The position numbers were made by a program, and so were the translations under genes. Source: Schizochytrium sp. TIO01 (lineage: Eukaryota > Sar > Bigyra > Thraustochytrida > Thraustochytriidae). From it: a stretch of DNA of 64,000 nt. The notes under the pieces were generated by a model. The model saw only the letters and a list, made by a program, of their open reading frames with translations. It had not been told where the DNA came from and made no database searches. The stretch is taken from contig SMSO01000006.1 of assembly GCA_004764695.1 (NCBI GenBank), forward strand, positions 139,859-203,858. The letters run 5' to 3'. Positions 11,031-20,573 of this stretch are shown here, in pieces (position 1 is the stretch's first letter; each line of letters begins with the position of its first letter).

Positions 11031-11409
11031 GGATTGTGTTGAGGACAATTGGCGCTCTAGGGCCAGGGTGTCTTGATTTTCTGAAATGTACTTATCCAGA
11101 GGTGACGTTATCGATGTCGATGTTGATTTGGCCTGTGAAAGGGCTTTCTCTGCACAGACCTGGTTGTTCAAGATGCACTTTCTCACGCTCAACACAGGGA
11201 ATATTACCAACGTAGGTCTCTGTTACTTCTAAATTGCACTATCTTGTTGTAAATAATACCTGTAAGTGTCTCGCCTTCGCTGCATTAATGCGTGCCCACA
11301 ATATCGTGTGCCTGTCGCTGAGTTGAAGCAAACTGGCACAAACAGTAGTCCTGCTTGCTGACTAAGCTTAGACAACAATATGTTTGTTCAATCTGAATAA
11401 CAAGAGACC
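11031..11409 (-). CDS. Candidate 5' exons of the coiled-coil gene
   Basis: Minus-strand segments upstream of the coiled-coil gene join in frame through small GT-AG introns. One exon ends at 11409 (GATAAG|GTCTC). The next is 11361-11260 (102 nt; includes LLQLSDRHTILWARINAAK). A third is 11219-11031 (189 nt; includes LDKYISENQDTLALERQL). Introns are 47 nt (11408-11362), 40 nt (11259-11220) and 72 nt (11030-10959). Every junction is phase 0, and the last join gives ERQLSSTQS followed by RVLALEAEL, a smooth coiled-coil continuation into the main gene from 10958. The start codon was not found; the first exon extends beyond 11409. One donor (GTGTAG) is weak. If this is wrong, the gene starts at ATG 10982. 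Confidence 0.45.
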
Positions 11410-11461
11410 TTATCAAGAACGTGAAGACACACATTAGCAGATATTAGGGTGCTAGTTGTGA

Positions 11462-12835
11462 TTACTATTACAGTTTAAATATGACATTTGCTATATGTAA
11501 AGTTGTAAACTCTTTATGCACGTTTTCCCCTTTCGAACCGAGCAGAGTGTGTACGCAGTTGCTTCTATATGTATTCCTTCGTTCTTTCCGAGGGTGGCAA
11601 TTTGCAAAGTTACACATATTAAATGTGCGGGGATGATTCGTTGAGTGATCTGATTCTTCAATTCATAAAGAAATACAAAATCCTCTGAAGTTTCAGTAAA
11701 ATACAATAAAAAATTACTGACCTATGTCAAGAAGATGAATCTATATTACGAAGTTTGTATGAAAGTTTACCCCCCGATAGCAGAAACTATATACCTCAAC
11801 AGAGCTATCAACGAATTCGATTATTTTGATGTTAAGATAAACTACGACACCGCACGCGCGCATTTAAAAAAGAAAAGAAAGAACAAACGGATATATATTC
11901 TAAGTATCTATAAAAACTTCCCATGAAGTGACAACTTAGTACACCTGGTTTTTATTAAATAAACATGGAGATTGAGCGTTTAAAAGTTTTGTTTTCAATA
12001 TTTAAAACAAGGTGTATGATAAAATTTAGTCTCTAGATATAATGAACCTAACGGCTATATAGCCGTTGGAATTAGTCTTTAATTCATCAAGACAGTGAAG
12101 TTACATCAAACTTTCTTATTTGCCTTTAACCATGGGGTTTTTTGAAGAGTACACACATTATGGCATAATTTTAGTATAATATCGGGCAGGAAGCTTGCGA
12201 GCGCTGACTCTTATCTATGTTAGTATATATGTGTATATATAATATTTATTCCAAACTCCATGCATATATACATCTACGGACAATACGGAGCTCTTGTTCC
12301 CGAAAGTGGAAAAGAAAAAAGTTCAGGATAAATAGGGGCTGTTGGGGGGGCTGTCGGCTTTCAATTGATCCACTTCGTTGATCAGCTCATCTTGCTTTTT
12401 CTAAGGATTTTTGTTAGCATACTTCGATGCGGCACCATAAGCCATTGCATTACATACCTATGGTGTTTGTATTTATTTTTTAGAATAAAGAAAAAAGGAA
12501 TCTGTCGTCCAGCCCGGCATCCAAACGTCCACATTTATACTGCTTCTTATTTCAGATACGAAATAGTCATTTGAAGTAAAGGAGTGTAAGAGCCTGTCTG
12601 CACAAGCAAACACGCTTGCACGGCGAAGCAGAGAAAAGTAAACGCTCAAGAGCGCAGTCGCGCTCGACATTTTTGTCGTCTAAAGGGACGGAGCATATAT
12701 ACTTTATATATTTGCTCACGGTCATTGCTTTCAAAGGAGTGACGTAGAGGTTTCTAATTTTAGTCTTCAAGAGCTCGAAGGGGGTTTAGGACTTGCAAGA
12801 TAACATTGAATCCGCATCACCAATTTATCCATAAA
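11462..12835. other. AT-rich divergent intergenic region
   Basis: This lies between the minus-strand coiled-coil gene and the plus-strand tubby gene. A minus-strand open stretch (11706-11491, 71 codons) could be another upstream exon of the coiled-coil gene, but I could not place its splice sites. A perfect 18-bp palindrome centred on TATATA lies at 12050-12067. A CT-rich, gene-like segment of higher GC just before 12836 probably includes the tubby promoter and 5' UTR. Confidence 0.4.
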
Positions 12836-14875
12836 ATGTACTTGAGCCCTCACGTTGAGTCCAAGGACGACGAGTTTGATGATTTGTCACCCGGTAGCCT
12901 TGGAAGCGCTGGTGGCCTAAACTCATCTTCCAATCGACAGCGAGCACTCGAGGAACAGAAAAAGCGCCTGATGCGAAAGCAGCAGATTCGCCGTGGCTCT
13001 GCAGGAACTGTGCAAGCTAACCGTGCCTTCACTGGTGCGGCTAAAAAGATTTCTGTGAATAAGGCTGGGTCCTCGTTTCGAAACTTCTCAACTCCTAAAG
13101 CTATCGACCCGCTTGAGGGAGAGGAAGAAGATGACGATGCAGGTCTTCGCAAGACAGGCTACGCGGACAGCTTTCGCGGATCAAGTCGCAATGCCAGTGG
13201 ATCCTATGGAGGCGTTTATGAAGCACTTCACCAGCCCCAACACCGCTCGTCTTCTCTGTCTGCGAATGAATCGTTCACAGATGCACGTGTCGCAAATGTA
13301 AAAACTGTGAACCGACCCATTGAAGAATTTGATTCTGAGCGACGAGGAGAAGTAGAGAGCAAGTATGCCTCCTCCAATAACTCTATTCCCATCGTTGAAA
13401 CCAAACGGAGCGAAATTCCTCAAATTGTGAACGCATATGATCGCAGCCCGGCTGCTGATATTGAGGACGAATTCGACAGTGCTGGAGGTACAGATGAAAT
13501 CCCTCGCAAATCATCTGTTTCAAGCAGCAAGGCTCGCTCTCAAAAAAAGAAGGATTCTTCGTCAAACAGCTCGACCTCTAGTTCGAGCAAGTCGAAATCA
13601 CGCTCCGGATCCATGGCTAGCAAGTCAAGTTCGAAGTCTTCGAGCCGACGTCGCAACTACAATTCGGATGAAATCGCAGAAGAGGATAGTGGAGAAGTCT
13701 CTCAGGAAGCTGACCTTGACCAGCAGCCAGTTGTACGTCGCAAAGAGTCTAGTGCTACTGCTAGCCGTCGTCAGCACCGGTCGAGCGAACAACGGGTATC
13801 TTCTAAGCGCCCGGACGCAGCTCGCCGGGACGACAATTCTGCTTCTGAAGATGAGGATGCGGGTGAAATGATTGTTCCGCGTCCGGCCAAGAAGTCAACG
13901 AGAGTTAAAAAGGTCTCAGAGAAGACGGCAAAGTCGCGGAAGAATATTGAGGGAAAGACAATGGAACCTGGGGTTATTCCCAGCAAGCCAGATGAACGTT
14001 CCGAAGAAGAATTCGAGGATGAACACAAAGCGTTCGAGGATGACTATATCTCCCCTCAAGCGAACATGAGTAGTCCAAAGGAACAACCTGAGCTTGACCT
14101 ATCGGATATGCGGGCATTCCTTATGAAGCCTCTACCCAAAGAGTATGGTGTCGTTCAGTGCTATATTGAGCGCAACAAAAGTGGAGCTCACAAGCTTTAC
14201 CCCGAGTTCCAGGTTTTCCTAAAGGACGGTGACCGTTTCCTCATGAGTGGAAAGAAACGTGCCAAGAACCGCACAACAAACTATGTCGTGACAATGGACC
14301 CGAAGGACTATGCCCGCGAGTCACCAAACTGCTTAGGCAAACTTCGCTCTAACTTCATTGGCACAGAATTTCAGATCTTTGACAAGGGCGTTAACCCAAA
14401 AAATGCCGATCCAGATTCGCTCCACGTAGGTACTACGCCAATTCGAGAGGAGCTTGGAGCAATCCTATACAACTCAAATGTTCTCGGATCCCGAGGACCG
14501 CGTAAGATGCGAGTCGCGATTCCTGCAATCGACGACGCTGGGAAACGCAAGAGTGTGCGGCCATCTCGAAAGAATGAGGAACTACTTACACGCTTCAAAG
14601 ACCGCGACTTGTGTGATGTTGTTGAACTCATTAACAAACCTCCTCGTTGGAATGACCATGTTGGAGCCTATGTTCTCAACTTCAATGGTCGTGTCACAAT
14701 GGCTTCTGTGAAGAATTTTCAGCTAATCACTGCAGAGAATGAAGATGACGTTATTCTTACCTTTGGGCGCTGTGGAACCAATTTGTTTTCAATGGATGTG
14801 GCTTATCCCCTCAGTATTTTCCAGGCCTTTTGTATTGCGATGTCTTCGGCAAGCAGTAAGCTTGCCTGCGAGTAG
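12836..14875 (+). CDS. Tubby-like protein
   Basis: 679 residues from the ATG at 12836. Residues 1 to about 420 are disordered, rich in Ser/Arg/Lys and acidic clusters (poly-Ser with KSKSRS motifs). The C-terminal 260 residues are a full tubby domain: MRAFLMKPLP, SGKKRAKNRTTNYVVTMDP, GKLRSNFIGTEFQIFDKGVNP, then VLNFNGRVTMASVKNFQLI, and the family's typical end YPLSIFQAFCIAMSSASSKLACE split over the last residues. The basic KKRAK segment matches the region where mouse tubby binds PI(4,5)P2. Tubby/TULP proteins tether to membrane phosphoinositides and, in ciliated cells, deliver membrane proteins to cilia with IFT-A. The long N-terminus has no F-box, unlike plant TLPs. Identification is secure; a ciliary role is inferred. 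Confidence 0.95.
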   Translation: MYLSPHVESKDDEFDDLSPGSLGSAGGLNSSSNRQRALEEQKKRLMRKQQIRRGSAGTVQANRAFTGAAKKISVNKAGSSFRNFSTPKAIDPLEGEEEDDDAGLRKTGYADSFRGSSRNASGSYGGVYEALHQPQHRSSSLSANESFTDARVANVKTVNRPIEEFDSERRGEVESKYASSNNSIPIVETKRSEIPQIVNAYDRSPAADIEDEFDSAGGTDEIPRKSSVSSSKARSQKKKDSSSNSSTSSSSKSKSRSGSMASKSSSKSSSRRRNYNSDEIAEEDSGEVSQEADLDQQPVVRRKESSATASRRQHRSSEQRVSSKRPDAARRDDNSASEDEDAGEMIVPRPAKKSTRVKKVSEKTAKSRKNIEGKTMEPGVIPSKPDERSEEEFEDEHKAFEDDYISPQANMSSPKEQPELDLSDMRAFLMKPLPKEYGVVQCYIERNKSGAHKLYPEFQVFLKDGDRFLMSGKKRAKNRTTNYVVTMDPKDYARESPNCLGKLRSNFIGTEFQIFDKGVNPKNADPDSLHVGTTPIREELGAILYNSNVLGSRGPRKMRVAIPAIDDAGKRKSVRPSRKNEELLTRFKDRDLCDVVELINKPPRWNDHVGAYVLNFNGRVTMASVKNFQLITAENEDDVILTFGRCGTNLFSMDVAYPLSIFQAFCIAMSSASSKLACE

Positions 14876-15691
14876 TGAAGTATGCTCATCTCACCTTATC
14901 AATTCCGTAGTACCTTCCCTACTTTATACTTTCTTTCCCATTTGTTGTTTATCAGTGATTTCAACAGATTTGTTCCTGAAAGACTCGTTGAGCACTTACA
15001 TCAACACAGCCTCCTTGCTTGTGCCCACGTAACTACATCATATGTTTCATGTTCAACTACCATCGTTTTCATGAACTGACTGCAACTCCATTGTGCATCC
15101 AATCCCATTTTTATAAAAAAGTGATTAAATGTTTACCATCTCTGTTACGAGTTATATTAATTTACACTTCTTTGTTCTAATTTTAAATGACAAACAAACT
15201 TGCAAGAATCATTTTCCTTCTTGCCATAAATTTGAAGCAATCCTTGCTCGACTTTGGTACCTCGTACATTCTATGGTATCCACTTAGTACAGATCTTCTC
15301 TACCATTGCTTACCTACTACCCCTCTACCTAATACTAATTTCTTGGAGCATATACCTATCTGGACCTACGGCGCTTTCATACATAGATGACTCGCCATAT
15401 TCAAACACCTACTAGGGGAGACATGCCTACTTTATCCGAATGTAAAGATGATGAGCAAATAGGTACATTTTCTGTTTATATGTATATGCCTGCAAAAAGA
15501 TTTATTAAAAAAATATTTTTTGCCAGCGTACCATGCATGGCACAAGAAAGGTATACCTAGATCATTTTTAGATCTCGTTCGCATCAATAATGAAAACTAC
15601 GAAGACCCCCATATCATCTGGCAAACTACACGTTTAGTTGATGCTCCTTTGGTTGCTAGTCTTGGCTTTACCGGACGCATAATCTTGAAGA
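14876..15691. other. Intergenic region between two plus-strand genes
   Basis: No gene is supported here. The sequence is AT-rich with T-rich tracts and a few TACCTA words near 15310-15420. It probably contains the tubby 3' UTR and the promoter of the next gene. Confidence 0.5.
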
Positions 15692-17872
15692 ATGGCAAAA
15701 GCAGATTCACCTCCCCGCAAAGATGGTGAAACAGACTGGGTCAACAGCAAGGCCAGCAGATGCGGCGATAGCAGCTGGCACGGCGACAACAGCAGACATG
15801 ACAGCATTTTGGAGGCGGGCTTTAGCTCTGTTGTAAATGATAGCTTAACAGAACATCTAGTTTCCGCACAGCAAAGAGATGCTAGCGATTCAAATGGCGA
15901 CGTAACACAAAACTCAGAGGTCCATAAATCTGCCGTTGTGAATCTTGCGCACGAGGATCCGAAGCTCCAGTCAACCCTTTCAGACTTTTGCGGAGACACT
16001 TTTAGGCCAATGAACATATACTTCCGGCTTGGATGCGGTAAAGCTGTAGCTATTCGGGTGAATTGCGCATCAAGGGATCAAGCTTTACAAGGCCTTCGTG
16101 CATGTATAGAAGATTCCAATCTTTCACCAAAATTGAGTCAGGCATTAGAACAAGTATTACTACAGAGGCTGGCTTCTTCAGATGATGGCATGAGGCAACA
16201 TAATCAAATTGTAGAATCAAGAAAGAAGTCATGGAAATCTCATTTGTTAAGACATGAGGACGAGAGAATTTTTCAACGCAGACAACGGTTGTATGGAAGG
16301 TTCCCCTGGATTCAGATTAATTGCCCCGAAAATGTCTCTGTGGTCCGGCGAGCTATAAAGGCCCTCGTTCATCATGACCAGCTACTTCACCAGGTTTCAG
16401 CATTTGAAGCAAAGTGCAGTAATGCAATGCAGGAGCTTATTAAAAAGTTTTCTGTGACGGAATCTAAACTTAAGGCAGTACAGCAGCATGAGCTCCAATT
16501 TATGCAGAACTCAGGGTCAGAAGAAAATGGTTTTTCTAAGGGGGACCTTGACCAGCTACTACATGCGCATCATCTATCATTAGAAAGACTTTTGCAGGAG
16601 CAGCAACAACAGCTTCAAACTGTTCAGAACCAATGGTCCCAAGATTACAAAATGCTTGTTCTATCTTTGGTAGGAGGTTTGCGTAATGATGATATGCATG
16701 AAGTAATTCTGGATTCGATTGATCAGACCCAAAGTTCAAAGTGTCCTCGTACATATGATCTTTTAAACGTTAATGATGATGATGTTACAATGCTCTTACA
16801 TCGCCGTGGTCTTTGTTCATTGCGTCCTACAACAGAGCGTAGTAGAATTCATGAAGGAAACAAAACATCTGCTTCTGTTTCTGCTTCAGCTTCTGGTTCA
16901 GTTTTAATTTCAACCTCAGGAGAATTGTCTCATAATTTAGCTGTGGTGCAGCCTGGTTTTGCAAATTGGCTTGGACAACTTGTTCAACGTGATGTTGTGC
17001 AAAACAACCTAAGCAAAAGATCTTTAGACTCGAAGTGCTTGCTTGATCCTCTTCATTCTACTTTTGCTCAAACCACGTCTGTATTCCTAGGCGCGCAATC
17101 TAAAACACAGCTGCAAATTCGAGTTGAGGCCATTGTAGGTGGACTTTTTTCGGCAATGCAGAAATCTGTGCCATCATGTAGGGATATACAAGCTTTTTCC
17201 AAGTGGCGTCAAGAGAGCTTGGCTAAAGTCTTTCCAATGACCATGCCCGAGCAAACATCAATGTTTATGGCTTTGGCAATTCCTCAAGAGCGAGAGAAAG
17301 TATTTCTTGCAGCTACACGTGGTGTAGTTGATTTACTTCAGCCCTATGTGAATGGAAATAGTGTTGTTCAAGTCAGTAAGGATGTACAGGCAACGTACCA
17401 TACTAATCTTGGTTTAGGTATTCTCTGTGTGCTTCATGGACCTAGGAAAAGCAAGCCTGGGACACTAGGGGAAGTCGTGCTTCAAGCCGCGACTTTGGGT
17501 GTATCACACCTAGTCATTCCCTTGCGAGACTGGATCCTTGACGAGCATGCATTAATGGCAGAAGAGTTAAGTACATCCGAGGGGAAGATCATTCGATCTC
17601 CCTTAGATCGCAAAGCTGTGGACGCCTTTGTTCGTAGCCTTAGAGCAGTCTTGGCTGATTTAGCACATCGCCGTGCTAGCAATCACCTACGCGAAGTGAT
17701 TTTAGTACTGAAATCCAGCTGCTCGAAATTCTTTGATCAGGCTAGAAATCATGATGGGCGTAATGCCGGCTCGCCTGGGATATTGCCTGATGTAAAAGTG
17801 ACGGACAGTCGGATTGTGTCAAAATTAAGTGCACTTATAGCTTCGGCATTCGACACACCTTCCTCCATGTAG
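15692..17872 (+). CDS. FERRY complex subunit 3-like (C12orf4 family) protein
   Basis: 726 residues from ATG 15692. After a polar N-terminus, residues about 105-165 start NIYFRLGCGKAVAIRV. Residues about 240-320 form a Gln-rich coiled coil with NQWSQDYKM. A conserved-looking block follows: SVFLGAQSKTQLQIRVEA, then HTNLGLGILCVLHGP and LGVSHLVIPL. The GAQ-with-following-basic pattern, the WxxDYKM segment and the HxNL block resemble human C12orf4, from my knowledge of that family. C12orf4 is subunit Fy-3 of FERRY, a five-subunit Rab5 effector that links mRNAs and ribosomes to early endosomes. The protein is longer than the human one (about 552), mostly at the N-terminus and by a Ser-rich insert (SASVSASASGS). 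Codons look typical of the neighbours and no intron is needed. Confidence 0.65.
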   Translation: MAKADSPPRKDGETDWVNSKASRCGDSSWHGDNSRHDSILEAGFSSVVNDSLTEHLVSAQQRDASDSNGDVTQNSEVHKSAVVNLAHEDPKLQSTLSDFCGDTFRPMNIYFRLGCGKAVAIRVNCASRDQALQGLRACIEDSNLSPKLSQALEQVLLQRLASSDDGMRQHNQIVESRKKSWKSHLLRHEDERIFQRRQRLYGRFPWIQINCPENVSVVRRAIKALVHHDQLLHQVSAFEAKCSNAMQELIKKFSVTESKLKAVQQHELQFMQNSGSEENGFSKGDLDQLLHAHHLSLERLLQEQQQQLQTVQNQWSQDYKMLVLSLVGGLRNDDMHEVILDSIDQTQSSKCPRTYDLLNVNDDDVTMLLHRRGLCSLRPTTERSRIHEGNKTSASVSASASGSVLISTSGELSHNLAVVQPGFANWLGQLVQRDVVQNNLSKRSLDSKCLLDPLHSTFAQTTSVFLGAQSKTQLQIRVEAIVGGLFSAMQKSVPSCRDIQAFSKWRQESLAKVFPMTMPEQTSMFMALAIPQEREKVFLAATRGVVDLLQPYVNGNSVVQVSKDVQATYHTNLGLGILCVLHGPRKSKPGTLGEVVLQAATLGVSHLVIPLRDWILDEHALMAEELSTSEGKIIRSPLDRKAVDAFVRSLRAVLADLAHRRASNHLREVILVLKSSCSKFFDQARNHDGRNAGSPGILPDVKVTDSRIVSKLSALIASAFDTPSSM

Positions 17873-18263
17873 CATTCAAGCTAATATTTGGGCGATGTAT
17901 TTTGCGCACATGTAGAAAATCGCTTCACAAATACAAACATTAAAGTTTACTTGTCGCGAGGTTTTGCCAAATGACTTTACTACATGCTCTGTGAATGGTT
18001 CTTTACAAGAATTATATTGTGTTTCATCGTATTATAAAACAAGATCAAAAATTTTTTTTGTTGGATTCCCCAGAAAATCAAAATAATGCTCTCTGGAGTG
18101 GTCTAGTCATAGAGTACAGTTAATCCTTTGGATATCTACACAATACTTCTGGATTTCAGCATATCAAATTGCAAATATCAATGATTAATTGTTCTGAAGG
18201 AGCAAGTTGTTTGTTGGGAGACCAATTCCAGCTTACACTTGCAACAAAACAATAACCTCCAAG
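17873..18263. other. Convergent intergenic region
   Basis: This 391-bp gap lies between the stop codons of two convergent genes. It is AT-rich with an A/T homopolymer stretch near 18045-18060. It should hold both 3' ends. I see no gene. Confidence 0.5.
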
Positions 18264-20573
18264 CTAGAACTGGAAATTTTGAATGCGGACTTGTTCAATA
18301 ACATCCCCTTGTGAAGTACCATCGGCTTGAACCTTTGATTCTGTGGCTATTGGTGATGTTTTTGATTCTCCATCACCAAATTTTTCGTTGGTTACAGATG
18401 GTATAATAGTCGACTTTTGCTTCTCAGGCCACAGAGGAGCGATCGCGTCACCTTGTGTCTTGCTTGGGGCTGTCTGGGGTGGAACCATTGGTTGGCCCTG
18501 TGCACGTGTAAATGGATTTCCTACAGATGCTACAGTCTTAGGTCTGTCTACAAGAGCTGGCAAAGTTGACGAAATTCGTTGAACTTCTGCTTGGTTGTGA
18601 GTTATTGTAGGACTCTTAAGCGCCTCCCAATCTTGTGCGTCGATATCATTAGTAAAGGGGGCTACGTGCTCGCCATTTCTATTCGTTCGCAACTGAACCC
18701 CACGCTGTAGTTGTTGTTGCCGTCTTTTCCCCTTCGAAAGAATTGGAGAGCTTAATCCATTCTGTGGTTGACGGTTCATAAGTGTGTTGTGTATCGCTGG
18801 AGCCCGCCGAAGAAGATCCATTTGACCTGGAGTAATCTTGCGATTACATGCCAAACATGTCAAAGGATCCTGGTGAGAATGAGGACCATTCGGCCCTGGA
18901 CTCAATGGGCGGCCTATGACCCAGGGTTTAACACCCTGGTGTTCGTCAATTGCAAGTCCAATTTCAGCTTTAAGGCGTCGGTGCAGCATAGCTAACTTTA
19001 CACCTAGCTCATCTTTTGCGACCTTTGCAGACATTAAATCATCTGCTTCAGTGCGACTTAACTTTTCCTCCATGTACTTTTGAAGCAATTCGACCTTATC
19101 ACGCATCCGGGCGTCAAGTTCCAACCGCTTGCGGATGTCCAAAACCTCTGATTGATCAGCCTTACTTTGGGACAAAGTGGAGCACATATCTTGCAACTCC
19201 TGCGCAGCTCGTTTAAATTCCTCTTCATCTGCTCCAGCGCTGGCAATTGCTTTGTCAAGCTCTTCGATAACCTCGTCAAACTTAACCTCAATCTTACTGT
19301 CAACGCCATCCGCGTCAAGCTTGGTGTCGATATCCGCTTGCATTCGGGCCAAACGTGTTGTGGTAGCATTCAGTACCTCACTGAGAACATTGACCTCGGC
19401 TTCGAAACGCTGTGGAAGATCCCGCATGCCTCGATTAATGCGGTAAGCCCCAGAAGGTGCTGACTGATATGAACTTCGAATTTCTTGTAACTTATTGTCG
19501 TGATCTGAAACTTCTTTGGAGGATCCAATCTTAGCACTGGTCTTACTCGTTGGGGAGGCAGGTGCACGTGGCTGGACGACTGCATCACATATACTACCAC
19601 TCGGTGGGGCCTCCAGAAACAACCCTGCTTCATAAAACCCGCGCAACAGACCATCAAGATTTTGACAGGTGAAGTTAAATTGTTTACCAAGATGAGCAAG
19701 GTCTTCATCAAAAGCACGCTTGCCAAGTTCGGCTTGGACATCTAGCATTGCATCTGCTGTCTGGTCCTTGCTCTTCTCAAGCATCGCAAGTTTACTTGCA
19801 ACAGCCTCCATTAAGCGAGCCAAAGGTATGAGGTCCTCTCCGACCTGCCCAGTAGAAAGATTAATGTTTTGACAAAATACTTGTTCTGAAGATACTCGCA
19901 GACCATCTGTGCCCATCACCGCTACCCCAGCTGATGCATTCATTGGGGCTGATTTTGCTCCTGCACTTCTATTATTGGTAGAACCAGATTTCTTTTCGCT
20001 CTCACCAGAGTTTCCTCCTGTGGAGGGTGTTCCACTATTGCCTGAAGCTCCGCTTACACCGGCACCTCCGCCCTCTTGAGCTAACGCTAACGCTTGGCGA
20101 GATACGTCAGATGCAGTTGCAACATCTAGTTTAAGAACTTGTAGAACTGACTGCTGTCGATCAGTCGCACGATGTAATCTTTGAATTTCAACCTCATGCT
20201 CGTTGACTTCCTCACGCATTTGATTACGAGTTGCATCTAACTCGGCGATTAAATCAGCATTCTTTCTAGTTTCTCTCAGCAAATCTTGCTTTTGCTCGAG
20301 CATTTTCTTGTTTGCTTGCTTAAGGCCTTGCTCGGCCTCCAATAGACGTAAACTGAGCACGCGTTGAGATTCTTCAAGATCTGTTCTTAATTTTTTTTCT
20401 TCCTCGAGCTGTTTCTTTTGTTCATCAGACTTTGTGAAGAGGGTAGAAACTGCTTCGCTCATTTTACGCAGAGCATCAGCAAGATTTTCCTTGCTTACTT
20501 TTCGATGCGAATACTCATGCTTTGTCGAGCCTGCGAGCAGAACTGCTACTGCGGAGGCATCAAAGCTCTTCAT
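18264..20573 (-). CDS. Coiled-coil protein with QRICH2/DUF4795-like C-terminal region
   Basis: 769 residues from ATG 20573. Residues 30-180 are strongly coiled coil, followed by a Gly/Ser-rich linker (GGGAGVSGASGNSG). Residues about 230-320 form a helical block (LIPLARLMEAVASKLAMLEKS). Residues about 380-560 are helical and contain repeated acidic-basic heptads (KLDADGVDSKIEVKFDEVIEELDKA, in part), ending with DPLTCLACNRKI. That CxxC pair after a series of K-D/E-x-L helices is the layout of DUF4795, known from QRICH2, a sperm flagellum protein, and from C16orf96. The last 170 residues are disordered and Pro/Thr-rich. By analogy it may be an axonemal or flagellar structural protein. The DUF4795 match is by eye; a generic coiled-coil scaffold is the alternative. 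Confidence 0.6.
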   Translation of the reverse strand: MKSFDASAVAVLLAGSTKHEYSHRKVSKENLADALRKMSEAVSTLFTKSDEQKKQLEEEKKLRTDLEESQRVLSLRLLEAEQGLKQANKKMLEQKQDLLRETRKNADLIAELDATRNQMREEVNEHEVEIQRLHRATDRQQSVLQVLKLDVATASDVSRQALALAQEGGGAGVSGASGNSGTPSTGGNSGESEKKSGSTNNRSAGAKSAPMNASAGVAVMGTDGLRVSSEQVFCQNINLSTGQVGEDLIPLARLMEAVASKLAMLEKSKDQTADAMLDVQAELGKRAFDEDLAHLGKQFNFTCQNLDGLLRGFYEAGLFLEAPPSGSICDAVVQPRAPASPTSKTSAKIGSSKEVSDHDNKLQEIRSSYQSAPSGAYRINRGMRDLPQRFEAEVNVLSEVLNATTTRLARMQADIDTKLDADGVDSKIEVKFDEVIEELDKAIASAGADEEEFKRAAQELQDMCSTLSQSKADQSEVLDIRKRLELDARMRDKVELLQKYMEEKLSRTEADDLMSAKVAKDELGVKLAMLHRRLKAEIGLAIDEHQGVKPWVIGRPLSPGPNGPHSHQDPLTCLACNRKITPGQMDLLRRAPAIHNTLMNRQPQNGLSSPILSKGKRRQQQLQRGVQLRTNRNGEHVAPFTNDIDAQDWEALKSPTITHNQAEVQRISSTLPALVDRPKTVASVGNPFTRAQGQPMVPPQTAPSKTQGDAIAPLWPEKQKSTIIPSVTNEKFGDGESKTSPIATESKVQADGTSQGDVIEQVRIQNFQF

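Noticed and set aside
11735-11926. 63-codon plus-strand ATG frame
   Set aside because: AT-rich, Lys/Ile/Asn/Tyr-biased composition typical of chance frames in this gap.
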